Shown piece by piece: positions 9,446-17,055 of a DNA stretch of 64,000 nucleotides. The DNA is from Sphingobium sp. JS3065. Lineage in GTDB: Bacteria > Pseudomonadota > Alphaproteobacteria > Sphingomonadales > Sphingomonadaceae. The position numbers were made by a program, and so were the translations under genes. The notes under the pieces were generated by a model, which worked only from the letters and a program-made list of their open reading frames with translations, made no database searches and was not told the origin of the DNA. The stretch spans positions 3,413,501 to 3,477,500 of the forward strand of contig NZ_CP102664.1 in the NCBI RefSeq assembly GCF_026427355.1, in the 5' to 3' direction. The first letter of the stretch is position 1, and every line of letters starts with the position of its first letter.

Positions 9446-10440
9446 TCGTCCATTTCCTCGATATGCGGCTGTATGGCAGGTCGCGGCGTCTGCTCGCTTT
9501 CCTCTGCCACAACATAAAGCGGCCGTTTACGAACTTCCTGTGCGACGCGACCCAAATATTCGCCGATGATGCCAAGGCTCATCAGGTTAAGCCCGCCTAG
9601 CATCAATACCGCGACCATGATGGATGCGTAGCCCGGCGTGTCGATCCCGGTCAGTATCGTGTGCAGCACGAGAAATGCAGCATAGGCAAAGGCCATCAGA
9701 GCGATGCTGCCGCCGACATAGGACCAGATGCGCAGCGGCATGGTGGTCGATGCGGTGATGCCGTCCACGGCCAGCGACCAGAGCTTGCTGACACGCCATT
9801 TGCTGTTCCCCGCCTCGCGTGGGGCACGTTCATAATCGACGGTCGCCACGCGGAAGCCAACCCAGGAAAAAATGCCCTTTGTGAAGCGCGCCTGTTCACC
9901 AAGCTGTTTGATTACGTCCACCGCTTGCCGGTCGAGCAGCCGGAAATCGCCGACATTCTCAGGAATCGGATAGTCGGAAAGCCGATTGATGATGCGATAG
10001 AAGCTTTGCGCACTCCAACGTTTGAACCAGTCGTCGCTCGACCGATCCGCACGGCGCGCATTGACCACCTTCGCACCAGCCAGCCAATGACGCACCATGG
10101 CAGTTATGACTTCAGGCGGATCCTGAAGATCGACGTCGATAGGGATGACGGCATTTCCCCGGGCCCGATCAATGCCTGCTGCCAGCGCGGCTTCCTTGCC
10201 GAAGTTGCGCGATAAGGTGATGTGTCGCACGTCGGGATCCCGGCGTGCGAGGATCGCGAGTATGTCGCCAGTCCGGTCGGTGCTGCCGTCATTGACGAAG
10301 AGATATTCGGCCTGCGCGTTCGGCCCGATCAGGGCAAGCGCTTGTGCAACCGCGGGGCGTGCGGCATCCAAAAACAGCGAGATACTCTCCTGTTCATTAA
10401 ACACCGGAACGACGATCGACAGCAACGATGGTTCAGCCAT
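9418..10440 (-). CDS. polyprenyl-phosphate glycosyltransferase, GT2 family (GtrB/DPM-like)
   Basis: The 340-aa protein begins with a GT2 domain: SIVVPVFNEQESI at residues 8-20, a nucleotide-binding FVNDGSTDRT, and the metal-binding IDVDLQDPPE. Further on are GDFRLLDRQAV and a C-terminal pair of membrane segments (about residues 235-300). This order is that of GtrB, ArnC and dolichol-phosphate-mannose synthase-like enzymes, which load a sugar onto polyprenyl phosphate at the cytoplasmic face. The product could supply the GT-C enzymes of this cluster. It is divergent from the membrane gene at 10596 and coupled to the downstream methyltransferase. Confidence 0.85.
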   Translation of the reverse strand: MAEPSLLSIVVPVFNEQESISLFLDAARPAVAQALALIGPNAQAEYLFVNDGSTDRTGDILAILARRDPDVRHITLSRNFGKEAALAAGIDRARGNAVIPIDVDLQDPPEVITAMVRHWLAGAKVVNARRADRSSDDWFKRWSAQSFYRIINRLSDYPIPENVGDFRLLDRQAVDVIKQLGEQARFTKGIFSWVGFRVATVDYERAPREAGNSKWRVSKLWSLAVDGITASTTMPLRIWSYVGGSIALMAFAYAAFLVLHTILTGIDTPGYASIMVAVLMLGGLNLMSLGIIGEYLGRVAQEVRKRPLYVVAEESEQTPRPAIQPHIEEMDEWIDQPMRA

Positions 10441-10595
10441 GCCTTCAGCCCCCCTGCGGACTAACGCCCACCGCAGCTATCGACAAAAATGGTTAACAAA
10501 ACACCACCCGCTAGTGCAGAGTATAGCACGCCCGAGGGATTGAACATAATTTTTACCATTTTTGGCGATCACGCCACAATGTATCGAATGGCCAG

Positions 10596-11643
10596 ATGGC
10601 GGCGCGGATGATCACCCGGAACAGCCTGACGATTGTCAGCATTTTGGCGCTCGTGGCCGCACTAATCCTGTTGCCGACCTTTCTTCTGGGTCCCGGTTTT
10701 TCCCATTCTGTTACCTATAACTACGTCTGGACCAGTCAGTTCGGGACGGAGATAGCGAAAGGGAACTTGTACCCGCGATGGTTGCCGGGGAGTTTCGAAG
10801 GTCTGGGAAGCCCCGCCTTCTACTTCTATCCGCCAATCGCCTTCTGGATAGCCGGCGCCTTCGATGCGGGCGGCTTGTCCACGCTCGCAGCGATCAACAT
10901 GGCAGCTTTTCTGACGCTGCTGCTCTCGGGCATTACCATGTATCATTGGCTATCAGGGCGAGGAACCTATCCGCTGATCGGCGCAATCCTCTACATGGCT
11001 GCGCCCTATCACCTCTTGGACTTCTATGTGCGGGGCGCGCTGGCGGAATTCACTGCCTTCATATGGTACCCACTCATCGCCTTGGCCATAGTTCGCCTTC
11101 CTGAACGCAGGGGTATCGTCCTGCTGACGTTGAGCTATGCCGGGCTTGTGCTGACACATTTACCGATGGCGATGCTGACAGGATTCTTCCTGATCGCTCC
11201 GCTCGGCGCGTATAAAATCTGGCATGACCGGCGCGCCATTTGGCCTTTGGTCATCAGCGGCGCACTGGCCGTGGGCCTTGCGGCTTTCTATCTTGTTCCC
11301 GCTCTGACGATGCAGGGCTATATTTCCTCGCAGCTTCTATGGGGGGCTTGGTACAGGGCGTCGTCCTGGGGGTTGCTGGCACATGGTCCGCTGCTCCAGA
11401 TGCTTTATATTCCGGTCCTCATCGGCGGTCTTGCGCTGATGTCGCTGTCTGCACGGTCTATCTGGACGTTCGTAAGCCTCTTGGCGGCGTTGGCGGCGCT
11501 CGGCTTGATCCCCTTTATCTGGGACATCCCGCCCTTGAGCCAGGCGCAGTTCCCTTGGCGGCTTCTCGGTCTGATCGAATTTGCTGCCATAACGGCAATG
11601 CTGAGTTGTCGCCCGAAGCCGATCCTGTTGGGCTTGGGACTAG
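10596..11643 (+). pseudogene. YfhO-like membrane protein, 5' part, interrupted by the IS1380 element
   Basis: The N-terminal 349 codons of a polytopic membrane protein are intact up to the insertion point. They include an extracytoplasmic loop with SVTYNYVWTSQFGTEIAKGN and SFEGLGSPAFYFYPP, as in the YfhO and '6-pyruvoyl-tetrahydropterin synthase-related' membrane families, which are GT-C-like. Reading continues into the IS until a stop at 11693, so the present product would be truncated. Deleting the IS and one target copy rejoins this part in frame with 13294-13784. Confidence 0.8.
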
Positions 11644-13289
11644 CCCGCCTTATTCACCAAAAGTGTCCTGAAGGGTTGGCGGGAGTGGCGTAAGCCTCTG
11701 ATCTGAATTAGGAACTGGGTGTCTAAGCCGAACCTGCCGCAGGGCAGAAAATGCCACGGGCCACACCCGCCATGAACGATGATATCGCAAGCTCATTTGG
11801 ATTCCCAGCAGTCGGCCGCAAGAAAATCACAGCTGCGTTCGACGGTGGCCGGCTTACCTCGGATGGCGGTGTTCTACTGCTTGCACAGGCCGAGCGCGCG
11901 ATGGGGATTTGCCAGCGCCTGGCGGCTTGTATTGCCGATCCGCGCGATCCAGCGCGGGTGATCCATCGCCTGGATGACATTCTGCGTGCCCGTGTGTTCG
12001 CGATTGCGTGCGGCTATGAGGATGCCGATGATCTCGATGCTCTGCGCGACGATCCAGGCTTCCGCCTGGCGCTCGGCAAGCTGCCGGAATCGGGCGCGGG
12101 GCTGGCCAGCCAACCGACGATGAGCCGGTGGGAAAATGCACCGACTACGCGCGAACTGGCCAGCATGATGGCCGCGATGATCGACATCTACTGCGCCAGC
12201 TATCCCGCCCCTCCGACAGCGGTCACGCTGGATATCGACGACACGTGCGACGTCGTGCATGGCTATCAACAGCTCTCGTTCTGGAACGGGCATCATGGGG
12301 AGCGCTGCTTCCTACCGATCCATATCTACGACACCGCGACCGGCAGGCCGGTGGCCATGCTGCTGCGCACAGGCAAGACGCCTTCTGGAAAGGAGGCGGC
12401 GGGGCACATCCGACGCCTGGTGCGTCACCTGCGCCGTAATTGGCCCGATACCCACATCACTATCCGCGGCGACGGGCACTATGGTCGACCCGAGGTCATG
12501 GCCTACTGCGATGCGGCCCGCGTCGATTACGTGTTCGGCCTGCCCACCAATTCAGCGCTGCGCGCCGATCCCGCCATTGTTGCGGTCGCCGATGCCTGCG
12601 CGGTCAAGCGCGCCCAGCGTCAGTGTCCCGTCCTGCGCAACTATGCCGAGACCCGCTATGGGGCAAAGACCTGGAAGTGCCAGCGTCGCGTCGTTGCACG
12701 GATCGAGGCCAGCACGCTGGGCATGGACATCCGCTATGTCGTCACCTCGTTGGCAACAGGATCGGCCGAGCACATCTACGACACGCTCTACTGCGCGCGT
12801 GGTCAGGCCGAGAACCTGATCAAGCGCCACAAGTCCCAGCTCGCCAGCGACCGAACCTCGTGCCGCTCGGCCAATGCCAATCAGATGCGCCTGATACTGC
12901 ACACTGCCGCATACTGGCTGCTATGGCGCATCCAGCAGGCGATGCCCAGGACCGCTGCTCTGGCAAGCGCGGAGTTTACCACCTTGCGCCTGCGGCTGCT
13001 CAAGGTCGCTGCGCGCGTCGTAGAAAGTGCTAGCCGCATCCGCATTGCCTTCGCTTCCGCCTGTCCGGATGCCGACCTGTTCCGCGCCCTCGTTCTCCGG
13101 CTGAAGCCTGCGCCGACGTAGCCCATGCGGCAGCGCCGCAGAACTCCGAGCCCAGCCCTTCAACCCGAAAAGCCCATCAATCCGAATGCGGTGAAACAAA
13201 CGCCAGCGATGCCGGTCGTCCGCGCAATACAGCCAGCCGCAGCAAATGCCCAGAGCGGGCCCGAAACCGAGCGTCGTGAATAAGAGAGG
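11644..13289 (+). mobile_element. IS1380-family insertion sequence, 1,646 bp, complete
   Basis: The ends are imperfect 14-bp inverted repeats: CCCGCCTTATTCAC at 11644-11657 and GTGAATAAGAGAGG at 13276-13289. A CTAG target duplication flanks the element (11640-11643 and 13290-13293). A single full-length transposase lies inside. Length, 4-bp duplication and transposase type all fit IS1380. The precise duplication and the intact transposase suggest a recent insertion. Confidence 0.9.
11751..13121 (+). CDS. IS1380-family DDE transposase
   Basis: The 456-aa protein has the N-terminal IS1380 signature (ITAAFDGGRLTSDGGVLLL), a first catalytic Asp in VTLDIDDTCDVVHG, a second in ITIRGDGHYGRPEV, and a later Glu in the CARGQAENLIKRHK segment. 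The length is normal for the family and there is no internal stop or frameshift, so it is probably active. The ATG at 11751 follows CAGGGCAGAAA; a second ATG at 11772 is also possible. Confidence 0.93.
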   Translation: MPRATPAMNDDIASSFGFPAVGRKKITAAFDGGRLTSDGGVLLLAQAERAMGICQRLAACIADPRDPARVIHRLDDILRARVFAIACGYEDADDLDALRDDPGFRLALGKLPESGAGLASQPTMSRWENAPTTRELASMMAAMIDIYCASYPAPPTAVTLDIDDTCDVVHGYQQLSFWNGHHGERCFLPIHIYDTATGRPVAMLLRTGKTPSGKEAAGHIRRLVRHLRRNWPDTHITIRGDGHYGRPEVMAYCDAARVDYVFGLPTNSALRADPAIVAVADACAVKRAQRQCPVLRNYAETRYGAKTWKCQRRVVARIEASTLGMDIRYVVTSLATGSAEHIYDTLYCARGQAENLIKRHKSQLASDRTSCRSANANQMRLILHTAAYWLLWRIQQAMPRTAALASAEFTTLRLRLLKVAARVVESASRIRIAFASACPDADLFRALVLRLKPAPT

Positions 13290-13784
13290 CTAGGGCTTGT
13301 TCTTTTCTCCTGCATCCGTTGGATTTCGGAGGCGTCGGAATATCTGATTAGGCCGGTGCCCTACGCGATGATGGCGCAAGATCTGCCCGATGCCGCCGAA
13401 TATCTGCCTGTCGGGTTCGACACGGCAAAGATTACCGACTTCGAACGAAAGCCGGACCTGTCAGCCTGGCGCGGTGTCCCATTGAGTGAAGAAATCGTCG
13501 TGGATACAGCGGGCGAGGTAACGATGCGCCGCGCTGCATTCCCGATTTGGCGCGTCATGCGAGGCGAAGAGGTGGTGCCCTATAGCGGTCCCGTCATCCG
13601 ATTCCACGCTCGACCGGGGCATTATCGCATAAAACGCATATTTGTGTGGCAGGAATGGGCGGGCCTTATCTTGAGCCTATGCAGTCTGCTAATGTTTGGA
13701 ATGTTTTGTAGCGGGCAACCAGGTCGGAAGATCACTGGAGCGGGTAGCGGGGATCGAACCCGCATCACAAGCTTGGAAGGCTAG
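13290..13784 (+). pseudogene. YfhO-like membrane protein, 3' part
   Basis: This fragment continues the 10596 gene after the IS. The restored junction reads LLGLGLVLFSC and goes on to AEYLPVGFDTAKI, an extracytoplasmic domain and a final hydrophobic segment (AGLILSLCSLLMFGM). The frame ends at a TAG at 13782, inside the antisense of the tRNA-Gly gene. The last 15 or so residues (GAGSGDRTRI and on) are therefore translated tRNA sequence. Either the gene naturally ends here, or its true 3' end was lost when DNA was joined at the tRNA. Confidence 0.75.
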
Positions 13785-13809
13785 TGCTCTACCATTGAGC
13801 TATACCCCC
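13736..13809 (-). tRNA. tRNA-Gly (TCC), with two stem mismatches
   Basis: The minus strand folds as a 74-nt tRNA with encoded CCA. The parts are acceptor GGGGGTA/TACCCGC, D stem GCTC/GAGC, anticodon loop CTTCCAA (anticodon TCC), and T arm GCGGG-TTCGATC-CCCGC. Two pairs do not form: G2-G71 in the acceptor and T28-T42 in the anticodon stem. Both are explained by changes in the 5' half (GCGGGTA and CAAGC would pair perfectly). It ends 28 bp from an integrase gene. It may be a functional but altered gene, or a hybrid left by integration. Confidence 0.85.
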
Positions 13810-13836
13810 TTTTCAACGACTTAGAGCCGCCTGAGC

Positions 13837-14967
13837 CTAGCGTTTTACAGAGCGTTTTACAGCAGCCTGTGCGAGACGTTCGCCCAGTGCCACGACAATG
13901 GCGGTTTCGTCAACATAGTGATTGCGGATTTGTGAGACTTGTTCGGGTGCCCAACCCATCAGTTTGGCAATGTCACTATCCGTGAAACGCTCTCCGGGAG
14001 CCGTCATGAGCCGAGTAGCAAAAGTCCCACGTATGTCGTGAAGATGCTTCCAGCGTTTGCTGCCATCATGATCGAAGTGATGAATGTCCGCATCGCGCAC
14101 TGCCTTTCCGAAACCTCCTGACAGCCCATTGCCAGTCCATGGCGTGCCATGGCTGGTGACAAGGACGGTATTTACCTCCGCCTTGCGTGCGCGAGTTTTG
14201 AGGTCCGCAAGCAAGTCGTGCAACGCTGGGATCACAGGCATGACAACCAGCCGCCGCTTCCCCCTGCTTATTTTTGCCGCGATCCGCCTTATTGCTTGCG
14301 GGCCTATTTCATCCCATGTCAGCCCGATTAAATCGGCACGCCGCAATCCCGTCAGAGCCGCCAACGCTGCGACATCGCGCAAGGACTGGTTCGCGGTGGC
14401 GTTAAAGGCTTCAAAATCCTCGTCGGTCCAAATGATCTCTGCACGCTGCGCTGCCCGGTAAAGGGTCGGGATGCTTGACGCGACGTTGACCGTGACCCTC
14501 CCGTGCAATCTGCCAAACTCCAGCAGACGTTGAAGCATTGAAACATGGATGTCTGCCGCACGCGGAGTGCTGGCCATCTCATCACGCCACTTCACTACCT
14601 GCGTGACCATTCGGGGGTCGTTCCAAAGTCGAAGCGGCACAGTCCCCCACCGTTCCTCAACCCGGTCCAGTGCCCGCCCCCATGTCTGTTGGGTGCTACG
14701 CTCCAGCTTCGTCCATTCAGGGCTGTTGGGACGATACTGGCGGATTAAGCCTTCAATCGTGTCCTTCGGTGCGGGCTTCGCCTTTTCGAGGGCTTCTGCG
14801 ATGGCAATAACATCTTCCCGCGTGACTGCGGGTTTTTCGCCACCGATAACAGAGCGGACAAGCGGACCACCGCGCCAAGCATAGATGTAGTAGCGGACTG
14901 GCTTTCCCGGTCGCCTTGCGGTGACGATGTGAACGCCCTCTACGCCAGTTTTCCGGCTGCCAACCAT
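13837..14967 (-). CDS. tyrosine recombinase / integrase, complete
   Basis: The 376-aa protein has the catalytic residues in order: Arg about 209 in LTGLRRADLIGLTW, His 310 and Arg 313 in HLHDIRGTFATRL, and the nucleophile Tyr 351 in QIRNHYVDE. An N-terminal arm-binding and core-binding region of normal size precedes them. It lies beside tRNA-Gly and overlaps the upstream small gene by 28 bp. It is the only intact integrase of the island and probably the one able to move it, or to move its left part. Confidence 0.9.
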   Translation of the reverse strand: MVGSRKTGVEGVHIVTARRPGKPVRYYIYAWRGGPLVRSVIGGEKPAVTREDVIAIAEALEKAKPAPKDTIEGLIRQYRPNSPEWTKLERSTQQTWGRALDRVEERWGTVPLRLWNDPRMVTQVVKWRDEMASTPRAADIHVSMLQRLLEFGRLHGRVTVNVASSIPTLYRAAQRAEIIWTDEDFEAFNATANQSLRDVAALAALTGLRRADLIGLTWDEIGPQAIRRIAAKISRGKRRLVVMPVIPALHDLLADLKTRARKAEVNTVLVTSHGTPWTGNGLSGGFGKAVRDADIHHFDHDGSKRWKHLHDIRGTFATRLMTAPGERFTDSDIAKLMGWAPEQVSQIRNHYVDETAIVVALGERLAQAAVKRSVKR

Positions 14968-15275
14968 TCTGCAAACTCGTCTTTGGGTTGAGAAGAAGTC
15001 GCGCCTTGGGCCAGAACTCTTATGGTCCCGTCCGGCACGATCTCTATTCCGCCGATAGTGAGCCCCAAGGCACGGGCAGCTTGCCCCGCGTGCCGAATAG
15101 CCACCTTTCCGGGGTAAATCGGGCCAGCATGGCGCGACCGCTTCCGTTTCGCGGGACCGGGAAGTGCAGCATCATCTTCAGGAAGCGTGCCACTGCCCTC
15201 AATAGGAAACGGTGCAGGCTGTGCCCCCTCTGCGGCTATGTCGCCAGTTCGCGACCGGACTACTTTGAAGCCCAT
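14940..15275 (-). CDS. hypothetical 111-aa protein coupled to the integrase
   Basis: The protein begins MGFKVVRSRTGDIAAEG, has a basic linker (AKRKRSRH), and ends with a segment (GLTIGGIEIVPDGTIRVLA) that could form a small beta-rich fold. It overlaps the integrase start, so the two are co-translated. Small proteins in this position often regulate or assist excision, but no excisionase motif is recognised. The 232 bp upstream (15276-15507) are AT-rich and hold no gene. Confidence 0.6.
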   Translation of the reverse strand: MGFKVVRSRTGDIAAEGAQPAPFPIEGSGTLPEDDAALPGPAKRKRSRHAGPIYPGKVAIRHAGQAARALGLTIGGIEIVPDGTIRVLAQGATSSQPKDEFAEWLAAGKLA

Positions 15276-15507
15276 GTTTCACCAACCTCATTTTCAAGTA
15301 AAAACCAAAATACCTGAAAAATAATAGGAAAGTTGAACCATCAGTCAAACATTTTCGGCTGCAACGGGTTGCAAGCCTATTTGGTTAAATCAGTTTATTA
15401 TTATTCCGGCAGAGACGACTTTCTTGGTCAAACATGCTGTTTGAACTTTAGCACAAGACATGCCCGCAATGTTCTCTATGCCCGTGCAACTTTGGCGATT
15501 TTTATTT

Positions 15508-15993
15508 CTATGCTCCCAGTCTGTGCGGATCGTTGGCAAATGGCGGTTTTCCGTAACAGTGTCGGAAATCGGCAATCATTTCCGCCTCGACCTGTTCTGG
15601 AACGCGATCCGGCGTCTCCTTCCACGCGACCAGCAGCGTCGAATAATCCGCAAGCTGCCAGATCAGCCGCCCTCCCCAGTGACCAACTGGCTGACCAGCG
15701 CCAAAATCGGCATACTGCTTCAGGCGGCGGCGAAGGTTATTCGCCTTGCCGATGTATACCACTTCCGCGAGATCAACCCAGTTGGCGGCTAGCGCGTCGA
15801 GCGACACAGCAGGGTCTTTACCCTTGAACCAGCCTCCCACGCTTGCCGGGGTGTAAGAAGGTAGAGCGTCCGGGTCGCGACAGACCACATAGACGCCGCC
15901 AGTCAGCGGGCACGCACTGCCATAACGCAGTTTCTCGAAAGGCACCCATCCGGCGAAGCCTGCGCGTTCCAATCCGATCCGCGTATAGAGCAT
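15508..15993 (-). CDS. GIY-YIG-like nuclease domain protein
   Basis: The 161-aa protein carries the GIY-YIG elements: GGVYVV (residues 32-37), VVYIGKANNLRRRL (78-91, with candidate catalytic Arg 88 or 90), and a C-terminal Glu/Asn region, VEAEMIADF...GKPPFAN. The spacing between GVY and YIG is about 45 residues, far more than the usual 10-11, so an insertion of about 35 residues splits the motif pair. It lies in a mobile island and may be a homing-type or defence nuclease. Confidence 0.65.
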   Translation of the reverse strand: MLYTRIGLERAGFAGWVPFEKLRYGSACPLTGGVYVVCRDPDALPSYTPASVGGWFKGKDPAVSLDALAANWVDLAEVVYIGKANNLRRRLKQYADFGAGQPVGHWGGRLIWQLADYSTLLVAWKETPDRVPEQVEAEMIADFRHCYGKPPFANDPHRLGA

Positions 15994-16046
15994 GTCCCAG
16001 TCCTCCGCTTTCGCACACCCTACTGGCCGATGCTGAACATCCCGGT

Positions 16047-16709
16047 TTAGTCCGATGCAAGCAGGCCGCGCCGACGCCCAAACCCGGAAGGAGGTGACGA
16101 AGGTGCCGATGGGACCGGAGCCGAAATGGACGGCCCGTTTTGCTGACTATGCAGAATGACCCGAAAACGTCCAAACCAATCTGCCAGCCGTTCCTCCGGC
16201 GTCCCAATCAGTTTCTCCTTATGATCCACCATTTTTCTGATGCCGGGAGCGAGGAAGACGATCTCGATAGAGGGGTCCTGAAGATCGTTGACGATCAACT
16301 TCAGACTCAACCGGGTATCCTTGCCCTTCTTACGGGTCTTGGAGCCTGACAAACCTCCCATCAGCAATCCGGCAGGCCCAAGCAATGCACCGCCCAAAGC
16401 GGCCCCCATGGCCTGCGAACCACGATTTGTCTTCTCTATGGTTACGCCGTCGCTTTCAACTTCGGCGGCGATCAACGCGCTGAATGGGAATGTCCGAAAA
16501 GGCCGATCCACTCCGCCATACGCAAACTGGCTCGAACTGGGATCAATGGCGATGACGCTGGATTTCCACGGATCATTATAGCGCATACCCACCGAGAAAT
16601 CGGGGATCGACGCTATCGACTGCTCCAAACTGGCCCGCTGCCTCTTCGCCTGTGATGCTGCCCAACAGCATAGAGCAACAAAACCCATCAATCCAATCAC
16701 CACAATCAT
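16047..16709 (-). CDS. hypothetical membrane-anchored protein
   Basis: The 220-aa product has one N-terminal membrane segment (MIVVIGLMGFVALCCWAA), a soluble part, then a Gly/Ala/Leu-rich stretch (MGAALGGALLGPAGLLMGG, about residues 101-119) that looks like a glycine-zipper hairpin. A further domain follows and the tail is Pro/Ser-rich. No family is recognised. It is divergent from the XRE-RT unit, so the 104-bp gap between them probably holds both promoters. Confidence 0.55.
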   Translation of the reverse strand: MIVVIGLMGFVALCCWAASQAKRQRASLEQSIASIPDFSVGMRYNDPWKSSVIAIDPSSSQFAYGGVDRPFRTFPFSALIAAEVESDGVTIEKTNRGSQAMGAALGGALLGPAGLLMGGLSGSKTRKKGKDTRLSLKLIVNDLQDPSIEIVFLAPGIRKMVDHKEKLIGTPEERLADWFGRFRVILHSQQNGPSISAPVPSAPSSPPSGFGRRRGLLASD

Positions 16710-16813
16710 CTCGTCAACTCCTCATCGAACCTACCCATCGTAGACCCTTATAGTAAACAAATGACCCTCATACCGGGTAGCAGTGAGACGCGCGCGATGG
16801 CCTTCACTGTGCG

Positions 16814-17017
16814 ATGGAAATCAAAAAGAAGTTCGGCCTTGCAATCGCGCGTGCCAGAAGAGAGCGCGGTATTACACAGGAACAACTTGCCGACCTTGCA
16901 GGCATCGCACGCTCCTATTGCAGCGATGTCGAGCGTGGCGTGCGAAACCCGACGATCACCATCGTCGAGCGCATCGCGAAGGCGCTAGACGTGAGCATGG
17001 GCGATTTGCTCGATTAG
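16814..17017 (+). CDS. XRE-family HTH regulator (Cro/C1 type)
   Basis: The 67-aa protein is a single HTH_3 domain: FGLAIARARRERGITQEQLA, then the recognition part GIARSYCSDVERGVRNPTI, ending in ALDVSMGDLLD. It resembles the small controllers found next to restriction, toxin and defence genes. It lies 38 bp upstream of the reverse transcriptase gene on the same strand, so it is likely to control that unit and itself. Confidence 0.85.
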   Translation: MEIKKKFGLAIARARRERGITQEQLADLAGIARSYCSDVERGVRNPTITIVERIAKALDVSMGDLLD

Positions 17018-17055
17018 GCCGATCTTAATCCTATCCGGGTCATGCTGCCCGCGAG

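Noticed and set aside
17018..17055. retron-type RNA upstream of the RT
   Set aside because: Only 38 bp separate the XRE stop and the RT start, too short for an msr-msd RNA. None was recognised downstream either.
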